DNA of 60,755 bases from NCBI GenBank assembly GCA_900314575.1, contig OMVS01000004.1, positions 1 through 60,755 of the forward strand, given 5' to 3'. A program made the translations under genes and the position numbers. Source of the DNA: an uncultured Olsenella sp. Its GTDB lineage: Bacteria > Actinomycetota > Coriobacteriia > Coriobacteriales > Atopobiaceae. The notes below the pieces were generated by a model, which made no database searches, had not been told where the DNA came from, and saw only the letters and a program-made list of their open reading frames with translations. Positions 1 through 9,161 of this stretch are shown piece after piece; position 1 is the stretch's first letter; every line of letters starts with the position of its first letter.

Positions 1-141
1 CCGGCGGAGGCCCCGGCGGCGGGGGAGGGCGCCCCCGCGGCGGCGGGGTTCGCGCGCGTCGTCGACTGCGCGGACGAGGACGAGCCCGGCTACCCGGCGC
101 GCGCGGTCGCGCGGGCGAGGCGGATGCTCGAAGTGGGATAA
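1..141 (+). CDS. C-terminal fragment of an unidentified protein
   Basis: An open frame runs in from the left edge and ends at a TAA at 139-141, giving 46 residues. The first part is an Ala/Pro/Gly-rich tail, and the last part is charged (Asp/Glu then Arg-rich, ending RRMLEVG). It has typical high-GC codon use. No domain can be recognised from so short a piece, and the start lies outside the window. It ends 30 bases before the corA-like gene on the same strand, so the two may share a transcript. Confidence 0.45.
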   Translation, partial: PAEAPAAGEGAPAAAGFARVVDCADEDEPGYPARAVARARRMLEVG

Positions 142-171
142 CCTTGTGGCCTGTCGACGATAGGGGCTCCT

Positions 172-1152
172 GTGATTGACTTCTACAAGACGCGCTCGAA
201 GCGCTGCAAGGACGGCGGCCTCATCGCCTACACCACCAAGGTCGACGAGATCTCGGCGGGCTGCTGGGTGAGCGTCACGGAGCCGACCGGCGACGACCGC
301 AACTGGCTCATCGACGAGCTGGGCGTGGTCGAGGAGTTCGTCGACTCGGCGTTCGACGACGAGGAGACCTCGCACGTCGACTACGACGCCACCACCGGCC
401 AGACGCTCGTGATCGTGGACTGCCCCGCCATCGAGGAGGGCGACGAGGTCGTCGACCCCTCAATCGTGCAGTTCGACACGCACCCGCTCTCGGTGCTCTT
501 CCTCGAGGACGAGGACGTCGTCGTGACGGTCGCGCTCAGGCAGAACAGCACGATCAGGGCGGCGCGCGAGGGGCGCCTGAGCGAGATGGACACCTCGCAC
601 CACGCCAGAATGCTCCTGCAGCTGCTGCTCGACATATCGCAGCACTACCTCGTGGACCTGCGCTCCATCAACCGCCAGTTCCGCGAGAACGAGCGCACCC
701 TGCGCCACACGATGCGCAACTCCGACCTCATGAAGATGCTCGGGTTCGAGAAGTCGCTCGTGTACTTCTCCACCTCCCTGAAGGCGCTCGACACCACGAT
801 CGCCAGGATTGGCTACGGGCGCGTGGTCGCGCTCAGGCCAGAGGACAGGGCGCTCCTCGACGACGTGGGCATCGAGGTCAGGCAGGCCATGGAGATGTGC
901 GACATCTACAGCAGCGTCATCAACGAGACCATGGACACGATCGGCTCGCTCATCAACAACAACCTCAACGACACGATGCGCGTGCTCGCGGTGATCACGC
1001 TGGTGCTGAGCGTGCCCACCATGGTGTACGGCTTCTACGGCATGAACACGCCGCTGCCCCTCGACTCCTCCTGGGCCTTCCCCCTCGCCCTGTCGCTCGT
1101 GATGTCCGTGGCGGCCCTCGTCTGGATCGAGCGCAGCCGCGCCACCCGCTAG
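172..1152 (+). CDS. corA: CorA-family divalent metal (Mg2+/Co2+) channel
   Basis: The 326-residue protein has the CorA layout: a soluble, acidic alpha/beta N-terminal region (about 1-250) followed by two closely spaced membrane helices at the C-terminus (about 265-285 and 300-320). The diagnostic YGMN signature of the CorA pore occurs right after the first helix (YGFYGMNTP). CorA proteins form pentameric inner-membrane channels for Mg2+, and some members export or carry other divalent ions, so substrate is not settled by sequence. The frame opens with GTG at 172, with no strong Shine-Dalgarno sequence. Length is normal for the family (about 310-370). Confidence 0.9.
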   Translation: MIDFYKTRSKRCKDGGLIAYTTKVDEISAGCWVSVTEPTGDDRNWLIDELGVVEEFVDSAFDDEETSHVDYDATTGQTLVIVDCPAIEEGDEVVDPSIVQFDTHPLSVLFLEDEDVVVTVALRQNSTIRAAREGRLSEMDTSHHARMLLQLLLDISQHYLVDLRSINRQFRENERTLRHTMRNSDLMKMLGFEKSLVYFSTSLKALDTTIARIGYGRVVALRPEDRALLDDVGIEVRQAMEMCDIYSSVINETMDTIGSLINNNLNDTMRVLAVITLVLSVPTMVYGFYGMNTPLPLDSSWAFPLALSLVMSVAALVWIERSRATR

Positions 1153-1319
1153 GCCGGCGCGAGCGGTCGGGGCCGCACCAGCCCAGCCGGAACCGTATGG
1201 AGCCCGCCGCGGCGCCAGGCCACATGTCCCCCATTCGAGGTCAAGTCGCGCGGATTTATGGGGTTCGGAAAAATAGGGGCTGGGTGAGAAGAGGTGCGAG
1301 AAAATCCTCTTTAGGTCTT

Positions 1320-1325
1320 TATAAT
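1320..1325 (+). promoter_or_regulatory. -10 element (TATAAT) upstream of the fructose PTS genes
   Basis: A perfect TATAAT lies in a locally AT-rich stretch (1300-1330) in the 258-base gap between corA and the EIIA gene. The -35 region 17 bases upstream is not a good match. The start of transcription would be near 1332, leaving a leader of about 80 bases. I see no clear FruR/Cra-type operator. Confidence 0.5.
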
Positions 1326-1410
1326 CAGGTAGAGGTAACGCGGTCCTGCAGCGCCGTGGCTTGATTTGGCGTGGTGAAGCTATCCGGACGGATGAGATGG
1401 GAGCTTTGAT

Positions 1411-1866
1411 ATGGCAGATCTGGTAAGCAAGGAAGACGTCTTCTTCGACAACCCCTCCAAGACCGTGGACGCGGTGCTCGAGTTCCTCTCCGACAAGGCG
1501 GTGGAGCTGGGCGTCGCGAGCGACCGCGAGGCCGTGCTCGCCTCCTTCCGCGAGCGCGAGGCCCAGGGCTCCACGGGCATGGTCGGCGGGTTTGCCCTGC
1601 CTCATGCCAAGTCTGCAGCCATCGAGCGCACGAGCGTCATGGTCGTGAAGTTCTCCGGCGAGGTCGACTGGAAGTCCATGGACGGCGAGCCGATCAAGGC
1701 GGCCATCGCCATCTTCACCCCCACCGACCCACAGGGTGGCGTGCACCTGGCCGTCCTCGCCAAGATTGCATCCATGCTCATGCAGCCGGACTTCTGCTCC
1801 ACGATCCTCGGGAGCGACGACGCGGAGGCCATCGCGGACGCCATCAACGAGAGGCTCGCGGACTAG
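1411..1866 (+). CDS. PTS fructose-type enzyme IIA component
   Basis: The 151-residue protein is a stand-alone PTS EIIA type-2 (fructose/mannitol) domain. The phosphorylated histidine is His65 in the motif GFALPHAKS, which accepts phosphate from HPr and passes it to EIIB. It is cytoplasmic with no membrane segment. It starts at ATG 1411. The 1-phosphofructokinase gene follows 47 bases downstream and enzyme I after that, so fructose (or a related ketose) is the likely sugar. The matching EIIB/EIIC permease and HPr are not in this window and must be encoded elsewhere. Confidence 0.88.
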   Translation: MADLVSKEDVFFDNPSKTVDAVLEFLSDKAVELGVASDREAVLASFREREAQGSTGMVGGFALPHAKSAAIERTSVMVVKFSGEVDWKSMDGEPIKAAIAIFTPTDPQGGVHLAVLAKIASMLMQPDFCSTILGSDDAEAIADAINERLAD

Positions 1867-1913
1867 CGCGCGAGGGCAGGCCCTGGTCCGGGCACGGTCG
1901 AAAGGAGCACCCG

Positions 1914-2840
1914 TTGATCTACACCGTGACACTCAACCCCGCAATCGACTACGTCATGCACCCGCTGACGCTCGACATGGGCTTCACCAACCGCTCCTCG
2001 AGCGAGGAGATCCACATCGGCGGCAACGGCATCAACATCTCGACCCTCCTGAACGAGCTCGGCGTCTCGAACGTCGCGCTCGGCATAGCCGCCGGCTTCA
2101 CGGGGGAGTACCTCATCCATCGCCTGCAGGAGAAGGGCATCGCCTCCAGCTTCGTCCTCCTCGACAAGGGCAACACGCGCATCAACGTCAAGCTGCAGGG
2201 CATCGTCATGACGATGGTCAACGGCATGGGCCCCAAGATCTCACAGAAGAAGGTCGACGAGCTCCTCGACCGCATCGATGGCATCGGCAAGGGCGACACC
2301 CTCGTGCTGACGGGCTCCATCCCCAAGTCTCTGCCCGACAACATGTACGACGTCATCATGCGCCGCCTGGACGGCCGCGGGATCCGCTTCGTGGTGGACG
2401 CCCCGGGCGACCTGCTCATGGAGTCGCTCCCCGCGAAGCCCTTCCTCATCAAGCCAAACAACCACGAGGTCGGCCGCATCTTCGGCGCCCAGCCGGAGAC
2501 GCCGGAGGACTGCATGCCCTACGCCCACAAGCTCCACGAGCTCGGCGCCCAGAACGTCATCGTCTCGTGCGGCGGCCACGGCGCCGCCCTGGTGGACGAA
2601 AACGACGAGGAGCACATCGTCCCGACGGCCAAGATCAAGCTCGTCAACGCGACGGGTGCGGGCGACTCTATGGTCGCGGGCTTCATCGCCAAGGTGAACG
2701 AGGGCGCCTCGTTCGAGGACGCCCTGATCTTCGCGTCCGCCTGCGGCACGGCGACGGCCGGCTCCAAGGCCATCGCCAAGCGCTCGACCATCGATCGCGT
2801 CGTGAAGGCCCTCCACAAGCAGATGGGCATCGAGGACTAG
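1914..2840 (+). CDS. fruK: 1-phosphofructokinase (PfkB/ribokinase fold)
   Basis: FruK phosphorylates fructose-1-phosphate, the product of the fructose PTS, to fructose-1,6-bisphosphate. The 308-residue protein begins with the family-typical IYTVTLNPAIDY, has the GGNGINIS substrate-loop region near residue 38, and carries the C-terminal PfkB signature with the catalytic Asp in NATGAGDSMVAGF near residue 250. The start is TTG at 1914, preceded by GAAAGGAG. It lies between EIIA and ptsI, which supports fructose use. Tagatose-6-phosphate kinase is a close relative and cannot be fully excluded. Confidence 0.9.
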   Translation: MIYTVTLNPAIDYVMHPLTLDMGFTNRSSSEEIHIGGNGINISTLLNELGVSNVALGIAAGFTGEYLIHRLQEKGIASSFVLLDKGNTRINVKLQGIVMTMVNGMGPKISQKKVDELLDRIDGIGKGDTLVLTGSIPKSLPDNMYDVIMRRLDGRGIRFVVDAPGDLLMESLPAKPFLIKPNNHEVGRIFGAQPETPEDCMPYAHKLHELGAQNVIVSCGGHGAALVDENDEEHIVPTAKIKLVNATGAGDSMVAGFIAKVNEGASFEDALIFASACGTATAGSKAIAKRSTIDRVVKALHKQMGIED

Positions 2841-2866
2841 CGCCCTGGCGCATACGTTGGACCCGG

Positions 2867-2897
2867 AGGGGCTGGCGGACAAGTTCCGTCAGCCCTT
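2867..2897 (+). terminator. Hairpin between fruK and ptsI
   Basis: Arms at 2867-2879 and 2885-2897 pair over 13 positions (two G-U wobbles) around a five-base loop. It is followed by CCGAGATT rather than a T-run, so it is a weak or partial terminator. It would separate EIIA-fruK from ptsI or modulate read-through. Confidence 0.45.
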
Positions 2898-2980
2898 CCG
2901 AGATTCGCGGCCAGCAGAGATTGAATCTGTAATAGAGTGTTTCAGAGGGTGTTTGTACTGCAGCATGAAAGGGGAGCCAC

Positions 2981-4684
2981 ATGTTTGAGGGTGTCAACGC
3001 ATCTGATGGTATCGGCATCGGCGTAGCGCGCGTAGCGGTGGAGCCGGACCTTACCTTCACGCCCCACAAGCCGGAGGACGTGGACGCCGAGAAGGCCCGC
3101 TATGCCGCCGCGATCGAGAAGTTCATCGGGCAGACCAACGCCCAGATCGAGCGCATGAAGTCGAACGGCCTCGAGAAGGAGGCCGGCATCATGAACGCGC
3201 ACATCGAGTTCGCCGAGGACGACGGCATCAAGGAGATGGTCAACGGCTCCATCGACGGCGGCATGTGCGCCGAGCAGGGCGTCTCCGAGGCGTATGACAT
3301 GTACTACAACATGTTCTCCAACATGGAGGACGAGCTCTTCCGCGAGCGCGCCGCCGACATCGCCGACGTCAAGACGGCGCTCCTCGCCGACCTCCTCGGC
3401 CAGGAGCTGGTCGACCTCTCGAGCCTCCCCGAGCACTCGGTCATCATCGTCCACGAGCTGACCCCATCGATGACCGCTGACATCGACAGGGACAACGTCG
3501 TCGCCATCGTCACCGAGACCGGCGGCCGCACCTCCCACTCGGCCATCATCGCCCGCGCGCTCGAGATTCCCGCCGTCCTCTCGGTCGCGGACTGCACCTC
3601 CAACATCAAGACCGGCGACATGGTCGTCGTCGACGGCGGCAAGGGCCAGGTCGTGGTCGACCCGGATGACGAGCTCCTGTCCACCTACACCGAGAAGGCA
3701 AAGAAGTACGCGGCCGACAAGGCGGCCCTCGAGGCCTTCCGCGGCGTCGCGACCAAGACGGCCGACGGCAAGCAGGTCCTGCTCGTTGCCAACATCGGCA
3801 ACCCCGGCGACGCCACCGCGGCGCTCGAGCATGACGCCGAGGGCGTCGGCCTGTTCCGCTCCGAGTTCCTCTTCATGGACGCCAAGGAGCTCCCGAGCGA
3901 GGAGGAGCAGTTCTCCGCGTACCAGAAGGTCGCCATCGCGATGAAGGACAAGCCCGTCATCATCCGCACCCTCGACGTGGGCGGCGACAAGGAGATCCCG
4001 TACCTCGACATGAAGCGCGAGGACAACCCGTTCATGGGCTTCCGCGCCGTCCGTTACTGCCTCAACAACCCCGAGCAGTACAAGGTGCAGCTCCGCGCCC
4101 TGCTGCGCGCCTCGGCCTACGGCGACATCAAGATCATGCTGCCGCTCGTGACGACCCTGGACGAGGTCCGTCAGGTCAAGGCCCTGGTCGAGACCTGCAA
4201 GAAGGAGCTCGACGCCGAGGGCGTGAAGTACAACAAGGACATCGAGGTCGGCACCATGGTCGAGACCCCGTCCGCCTCGCTGATCTCCGACCTGCTTGCC
4301 AAGGAGTGCGACTTCTTCTCCATCGGCACCAACGACCTGATCGGCTACACCATGTGCGCCGACCGCGGCAACGACCGTGTCGCGTACCTCTACAACGTCT
4401 ACCAGCCCTCCGTCCTGCGTTCGCTCAAGACCATCATCCAGAACGGCGTCAAGCAGGGCATCATGGTCGGCATGTGCGGCGAGGCCGCGGCAGACCCGCT
4501 GCTGATCCCGGTGCTGCTCTCCTTCGGCCTGACCGAGTTCTCCGTGTCCGCGCCGTCGATCCTGCGCACGCGCCGCACCATCTCCGAGTGGACGATGGAG
4601 GAGGCGGACGCCCTGACCGAGAAGGTCATGGGCCTCGAGACCTCCGCCGAGGTCCGCGCCGCGCTGCAGGCCGCCGCGAAGTAG
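2981..4684 (+). CDS. ptsI: Phosphoenolpyruvate-protein phosphotransferase (PTS enzyme I)
   Basis: Enzyme I takes phosphate from PEP and hands it to HPr, the first step of all PTS sugar uptake. The 567-residue length is standard. Domains in order are: the HPr-binding helical region (about 30-140); the phosphohistidine domain with active His186 in GGRTSHSAIIAR; and the PEP-binding TIM barrel (about 255-560) with the GVGLFRSEFLFM Arg motif and the active Cys in GMCGEAAADP near 500. It starts at ATG 2981 behind GAAAGGGGAG. It has its own 140-base upstream region with a TAATAG -10-like hexamer at 2930. ptsH is not adjacent, which is unusual. Confidence 0.96.
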   Translation: MFEGVNASDGIGIGVARVAVEPDLTFTPHKPEDVDAEKARYAAAIEKFIGQTNAQIERMKSNGLEKEAGIMNAHIEFAEDDGIKEMVNGSIDGGMCAEQGVSEAYDMYYNMFSNMEDELFRERAADIADVKTALLADLLGQELVDLSSLPEHSVIIVHELTPSMTADIDRDNVVAIVTETGGRTSHSAIIARALEIPAVLSVADCTSNIKTGDMVVVDGGKGQVVVDPDDELLSTYTEKAKKYAADKAALEAFRGVATKTADGKQVLLVANIGNPGDATAALEHDAEGVGLFRSEFLFMDAKELPSEEEQFSAYQKVAIAMKDKPVIIRTLDVGGDKEIPYLDMKREDNPFMGFRAVRYCLNNPEQYKVQLRALLRASAYGDIKIMLPLVTTLDEVRQVKALVETCKKELDAEGVKYNKDIEVGTMVETPSASLISDLLAKECDFFSIGTNDLIGYTMCADRGNDRVAYLYNVYQPSVLRSLKTIIQNGVKQGIMVGMCGEAAADPLLIPVLLSFGLTEFSVSAPSILRTRRTISEWTMEEADALTEKVMGLETSAEVRAALQAAAK

Positions 4685-4726
4685 GCGTCCGTCCGGAGAA
4701 GAACGGCTGGCACCGCGCCTGACGCA

Positions 4727-4756
4727 AAGGGCCGCCCTCGCGAGGGGGCGGCCCTT
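4727..4756. terminator. Bidirectional terminator between ptsI and the lipid-kinase gene
   Basis: An 11-bp perfect stem (4727-4737 with 4746-4756) is flanked by AA on the left and TT on the right. It lies between convergent genes and can serve both strands. Confidence 0.75.
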
Positions 4757-4787
4757 CTCCTATGCCACGTACCTGGGCCTACGCTGC

Positions 4788-5729
4788 CTACCAGGGACAG
4801 GCGGCGGGAACGAGTACCCTGAGCGCCGCCGGCTCGACGGTGACGTGGTACTCGTCTGCGTCGAGGCGCTCGCCGTCCGCCTGGCAGGGAGGCGGGCCCT
4901 CGGGGAAGCGGACGTCCAGGCGGGAGAGGCTGCGGAAGGCGAGCACGCTCGAGTGAGTGTGCAGGCCGAGGCGTGCGAGACCGAAGAGCCCGAGCGCCGT
5001 GGCGGAGTGGGGCCGGCGCCGCGAGTAGCACAGGTCGAGCCTGCCGTCTGCGGGGTCGGCGTCGGGACACACCCTGAAGCCTCCGCCGTAGGTGGGGCCG
5101 TTCTGCACCGCGAAGACGATGTCCGTGCCCTCGAGCGCCTCGCCGTCGCAGGTCGCCTCGAAGGCCCAGCCGCGCATCCCAGAGGAGAAGAGCCTGACGC
5201 CCGAGGTGGCGAAGAGCGCGGCACCCCGTTGCGTCGCGTCTTCGGCGCGGCGCCTCGTCGTGTCGAGCGCGATCGCCGCATCCATGCCGAAGGAGAGCGT
5301 CTGGACGAAGTAGGTGTCGTTGACGCGCCCCAGGTCCATCGAGCGTTCCTTGCCGGAGACGAGCTCGGCGATTGCGTGGTCGGGGTCGTTCCTCGTCGCA
5401 TGGAAGGTCCGCGCGAGGTCGTTGCCGGAGCCCATGGGAATCAGGGCGAAGCGCGGGCGCCTGCCGGCTGGCACCTCCATCAGGCCACAGGCCACCTCGT
5501 GGGCAAGGCCGTCGCCCCCGAGCGAGAAGACCGTGTCGAAGCCCGCCGAGCCGGCGGCGAGCCGTCGCCCGTCTCCTGGCCCCTCGGTCAGGACGAGCTC
5601 GTGCCCGTCCGTGAGCGAGCCGTAGCAGTCGAAGAAGCGGCCCACGAGCGCGGCGGCGCCAGCCCCGCGTCCGCTGCGCGAGGCAGGGTTCGCGATGATG
5701 AGGGACCTGCCGAACTCCACGCCTGCCAT
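4788..5729 (-). CDS. Diacylglycerol kinase / YegS-like lipid kinase family protein
   Basis: The 313-residue protein has the DAGK catalytic fold: IIANPASRSG at the N-terminus, the nucleotide-binding glycine motif SLGGDGLAHEV near residue 75, and MGSGNDLART near 105. These are the hallmarks of DgkB/YegS/BmrU kinases, which phosphorylate diacylglycerol or related lipids. The frame is open further upstream, but the ATG at 5727-5729 has a good GGAGGG seven bases before it and begins at the conserved domain, so I chose it. Soluble or peripheral to the membrane. The exact lipid is unknown. It is a monocistronic minus-strand gene convergent with ptsI. Confidence 0.85.
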   Translation of the reverse strand: MAGVEFGRSLIIANPASRSGRGAGAAALVGRFFDCYGSLTDGHELVLTEGPGDGRRLAAGSAGFDTVFSLGGDGLAHEVACGLMEVPAGRRPRFALIPMGSGNDLARTFHATRNDPDHAIAELVSGKERSMDLGRVNDTYFVQTLSFGMDAAIALDTTRRRAEDATQRGAALFATSGVRLFSSGMRGWAFEATCDGEALEGTDIVFAVQNGPTYGGGFRVCPDADPADGRLDLCYSRRRPHSATALGLFGLARLGLHTHSSVLAFRSLSRLDVRFPEGPPPCQADGERLDADEYHVTVEPAALRVLVPAACPW

Positions 5730-6007
5730 GTCGTCCCTCCACCACGTCACCACGAGCGCCCGTCGGGGGGTGCCCCGTTTCGGGCTCGATGTTAGTCCAG
5801 GCGGGTCCCGCGGGACGGGTGTGGCCGCTCGCGGTGGCACCTGGTGCCGTCGGAGGTATTCCGAGTTCGCCAGAGGGCTCGCCCGATGACAAGTGACCGG
5901 TCAACCGACATGATTTAATAGATATAGTTCGGACGAGAATAACAGGTCAGTCGAGGAACGCCGGGGTCTGCCGCGAGCCGGCGCCACCGGGCGGGGAGAG
6001 GCGTGGA

Positions 6008-7435
6008 ATGTACCCACATGACCTCGAGGGGCGGGGGTCCCTCAAGAAGTACGAGTACCTCCATAGCTGCCTCAGGCGCGACATCCGCTCCGGCGCGCTC
6101 CAGGCGGGGGTGCGGCTGGCCTCCAAGCGCGAGCTCGCCGAGCGCCTGGGCGTGAGCGTCTCGACGGTGGAGCGCGCCTACGACCTCCTCGCGAGCGAGG
6201 GATACGTGTTGGCGAGGCCCGGCAGCGGGTTCTACGTCTCCGAGGTGGCGGCGCGCGAGCTGCCGGAGGGGGAGGAGTCGGAGGAGGGTCCGGACGAGGG
6301 CGCGCGCAAGGTGTTCGACGCCAACGCCAACCGCAACGGCATCCGGCTCTTCCCGGCGAACACCTGGGTGCGCTGCATGAGGAGGATCCTCTCCGCCCAG
6401 GACTCGGAGATGTACGAGACGGTGCCCCTGAACGGCCTCTACGAGCTACGCCGGGCGATCGCGGAGTACCTCTTCGAGTCGCGGGGCATCGCGGTGGACC
6501 CCGCCTGCGTGGTGGTCGGCGCCGGGACGGAGTTCCTCTACAGCCGCCTCATCCACCTGCTGGCAGGTCGACCCCGGCTGGTCACGGGAGACATCTACCC
6601 GAAGAAGCTCGTGCAGATAGCGCGCAACAGCGGCGCTACCTGGGAGTTCGTCACTGCGGACCTGCACGGGATGAGGACCGAGGAGCTTGGCGCGACCTCC
6701 GCCCAGGCCGTGCTCGTCTCGCCCGCCAACCTCTTCCCCACAGGCGCGGTGCTGCCGATGGAAAGGCGCGAGGAGCTGTTGAGGTGGGTCGAGGCGGAGC
6801 CGAGGCGCCTCGTCATCGAGGACGACTACGACAGCGAGCTGCGCTACTCGCAGCGCTCCCTCCCCACGCTGTTCGGCATGTGCCAGTCCGAGAGGGTCAT
6901 CTACCTCAACACCTTCTCCAAGACCCTCGTGCCCTCGATCCGCATCTCCTACATGGTGCTGCCCCACCGTCTCATGGAGGTCTACCGCGACCAGGCGGGC
7001 TTCTACTCCTGCACCGCGTCGAGCCTCGAGCAGGCGACGCTCGCCGAGTTCATCTCCGAGGGCCACTTCAGGCGCCACATCAACCACCTCAGGCGCTACT
7101 ACCGCCGCCAGCGCGACGCCTTCGTCGAGAAGGTCGACTCCTCGAGGCTCTCGCTCGTCGGCCACCTCCTGCCCAGCGAGGTGGGGACCCACCTGCTCCT
7201 TTCCGTCGACACGCGCATGAGCGACCGCCAGATCGTCGAGGCCGCGGCGGAGAGGAGCCTGAGCCTGGACATGCTCTCGGAGCACTGCGCCTGCCAGGAC
7301 GTGCTCCATGCGGGCTACGTGGTCCTCAACACCGCGAGCGTCGAGGAGGCGCGCGTGGGCGAGCTCGTGTCGATTCTGGAGGACGTGTTCGCTGATGACA
7401 TCGCCCGCGCCGAGGCGAGTCGTGGGCGTCGCTGA
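6008..7435 (+). CDS. MocR-type regulator (GntR helix-turn-helix fused to class I aminotransferase domain)
   Basis: The 475-residue protein has an N-terminal GntR winged helix (about 12-80; SKRELAERLGVSVSTVERAYD) and a fold-type I aminotransferase-like domain (about 110-465). The PLP-binding elements are visible: DDYDSELRY and the Schiff-base lysine in NTFSKTLVPS near residue 310. MocR proteins use PLP or amino-compound ligands to regulate an adjacent operon; the best known is PdxR. Here the downstream neighbours are an aldehyde and an alcohol dehydrogenase on the same strand, not vitamin B6 genes, so they are the probable target (inference). It starts at ATG 6008 after GGGGAGAGG. The 5880-6007 upstream region contains an AT-rich TTTAATAGATATAG patch. 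Confidence 0.9.
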   Translation: MYPHDLEGRGSLKKYEYLHSCLRRDIRSGALQAGVRLASKRELAERLGVSVSTVERAYDLLASEGYVLARPGSGFYVSEVAARELPEGEESEEGPDEGARKVFDANANRNGIRLFPANTWVRCMRRILSAQDSEMYETVPLNGLYELRRAIAEYLFESRGIAVDPACVVVGAGTEFLYSRLIHLLAGRPRLVTGDIYPKKLVQIARNSGATWEFVTADLHGMRTEELGATSAQAVLVSPANLFPTGAVLPMERREELLRWVEAEPRRLVIEDDYDSELRYSQRSLPTLFGMCQSERVIYLNTFSKTLVPSIRISYMVLPHRLMEVYRDQAGFYSCTASSLEQATLAEFISEGHFRRHINHLRRYYRRQRDAFVEKVDSSRLSLVGHLLPSEVGTHLLLSVDTRMSDRQIVEAAAERSLSLDMLSEHCACQDVLHAGYVVLNTASVEEARVGELVSILEDVFADDIARAEASRGRR

Positions 7436-7576
7436 GCCGTCCGCTCGGCCGAAACCGGACTGCAAAAAAAGTCGTGATGCGAACCTGTCGCCTCCCTGTG
7501 GCCTTGGGTAGGGTGCCAGATGTCCACAGGGGGCCCGGATGGGCCCGACCTACTTCCGAAAGAAAGGGGAAGCATC

Positions 7577-9061
7577 ATGGCATACGAGCTCAGGAGCAGC
7601 TACGGACTATACATCGACGGGGCCTTCAGGTCGGCTTCGGACGGGGGGACCTTCAAGACGGTGAACCCTGCGAACGGCGAGGTCCTCGCCGAGTGCGCGG
7701 AGGCCACCAAGGAGGACGTCGACGCCGCGGTCGAGGCGGCCTGGGCGGCGCAGCCCGGCTGGGCCGCTGTCCAGCCGATCGAGCGCGCCGACCTTCTCCT
7801 GCGCATCGCGGACGTCATCGACGAGAACGCAGAGCTTCTCGCCCGCGTCGAGACGCTGGACAACGGCAAGCCCATCCGCGAGACCAAGGCCATCGACGTG
7901 CCGTACGGCGCAGACCACTTCCGCTACTTCGCCGGCGTGATCCGCTCGGAGGAGGGCAGCGCGTCCGTCCTCGAGGGAGGGCTGCTCAACGTCGTGCTGC
8001 GCGAGCCCATCGGCGTCGTGGGGCAGATCGTCCCCTGGAACTTCCCGTTCCTGATGGCGGCGTGGAAGCTGGCGCCGGCGCTCGCGGCGGGTGACTGCGT
8101 GGTCATCAAGTCCTCCTCCTCGACGCCCCTCTCGCTGCTGGTCCTCATGGACCTCGTCGGCGACCTCCTGCCCAAGGGCGTCGTGAACGTGATTACGGGC
8201 AAGGGCTCGAGGTCGGGCCAGTGGATGCTCGAGCACCCCGGCTTCAGGAAGCTCGCCTTCACCGGCTCCACCGAGGTCGGCCGCTCCGTCGCCCGCGCGG
8301 CCGCGGAGCGCCTGATCCCGGCGACCCTCGAGCTGGGCGGCAAGAGCGCCAGCATCTTCTTCGACGACTGCGACCTCGATCAGGCCATCGACGGCCTCCA
8401 GCTCGGCATCCTCTTCAACCAGGGGCAGGTCTGCTGCGCGGGCTCTCGCGTCTTCGTACAGGAGGGCATCTACGACGAGTTCGTCGCGGCCGCCGTGGAC
8501 CAGTTCGAGAAGGTGAGGATCGGAGACCCGCTCGACCCGGAGACGCAGCTCGGCGCCCAGATCAACCCCGCGCAGGCAAGGAAGGTGCAGTCCTACGTCG
8601 ACCTCGCCCGCGAGGAGGGCGCGACGATCCTCTGCGGCGGCGAGGCCTACACGGAGGGGGAGTGCGCCAAGGGCGTCTTCTACAAGCCCACGCTGATCGC
8701 CGATGCCACGAACGCCATGCGCTGCGCCCGCGAGGAGATCTTCGGGCCGGTGGCCGTCGTCATCAAGTTCAAGACCGAGGAGGAGGTCCTCGCGATGGCG
8801 AACGACTCCGACTACGGCCTCGGCGGCGCGGTCTGGACCCGCGACCTCAACCGCGCCATCCGCGTGGCGCGCGGGGTGGAGACGGGCCGCATGTGGGTCA
8901 ACACCTACAACCAGATCCCTGCTGGAGCGCCCTTCGGTGGTTATAAAACCTCTGGTATAGGCCGTGAGACGCACAAGATGATCCTCAACGCCTATACTCA
9001 GGTCAAGAACGTCATGGTCAACACCAACGACGGCCCCTCTGGGTTCTATCCCCACAAGTAG
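7577..9061 (+). CDS. NAD(P)-dependent aldehyde dehydrogenase
   Basis: The 494-residue protein is of standard ALDH length. The catalytic elements are present: the PWNFPF motif, the cofactor-loop FTGSTEVGRS, the general-base Glu in LELGGKSAS (about 255), and the nucleophile Cys in GQVCCAGSR (about 289, with a second Cys beside it). The protein ends in the usual FGGYKTSGIGRE. It oxidises an aldehyde to the acid; the substrate is not predictable here. I chose ATG 7577 because AAAGGGGA sits eight bases before it and the protein begins at the usual point; the frame stays open to 7520. It is followed by a Fe-alcohol dehydrogenase and preceded by a MocR regulator. Confidence 0.93.
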   Translation: MAYELRSSYGLYIDGAFRSASDGGTFKTVNPANGEVLAECAEATKEDVDAAVEAAWAAQPGWAAVQPIERADLLLRIADVIDENAELLARVETLDNGKPIRETKAIDVPYGADHFRYFAGVIRSEEGSASVLEGGLLNVVLREPIGVVGQIVPWNFPFLMAAWKLAPALAAGDCVVIKSSSSTPLSLLVLMDLVGDLLPKGVVNVITGKGSRSGQWMLEHPGFRKLAFTGSTEVGRSVARAAAERLIPATLELGGKSASIFFDDCDLDQAIDGLQLGILFNQGQVCCAGSRVFVQEGIYDEFVAAAVDQFEKVRIGDPLDPETQLGAQINPAQARKVQSYVDLAREEGATILCGGEAYTEGECAKGVFYKPTLIADATNAMRCAREEIFGPVAVVIKFKTEEEVLAMANDSDYGLGGAVWTRDLNRAIRVARGVETGRMWVNTYNQIPAGAPFGGYKTSGIGRETHKMILNAYTQVKNVMVNTNDGPSGFYPHK

Positions 9062-9161
9062 CGGGAAGGTCTGATAGAGCAAAGCTTGCGTGCACGAAGA
9101 GGATATATCAAATAAGGTATAGCTTCTTTGCGGGTATCGGCATCGGAAAGAGAGGATCACC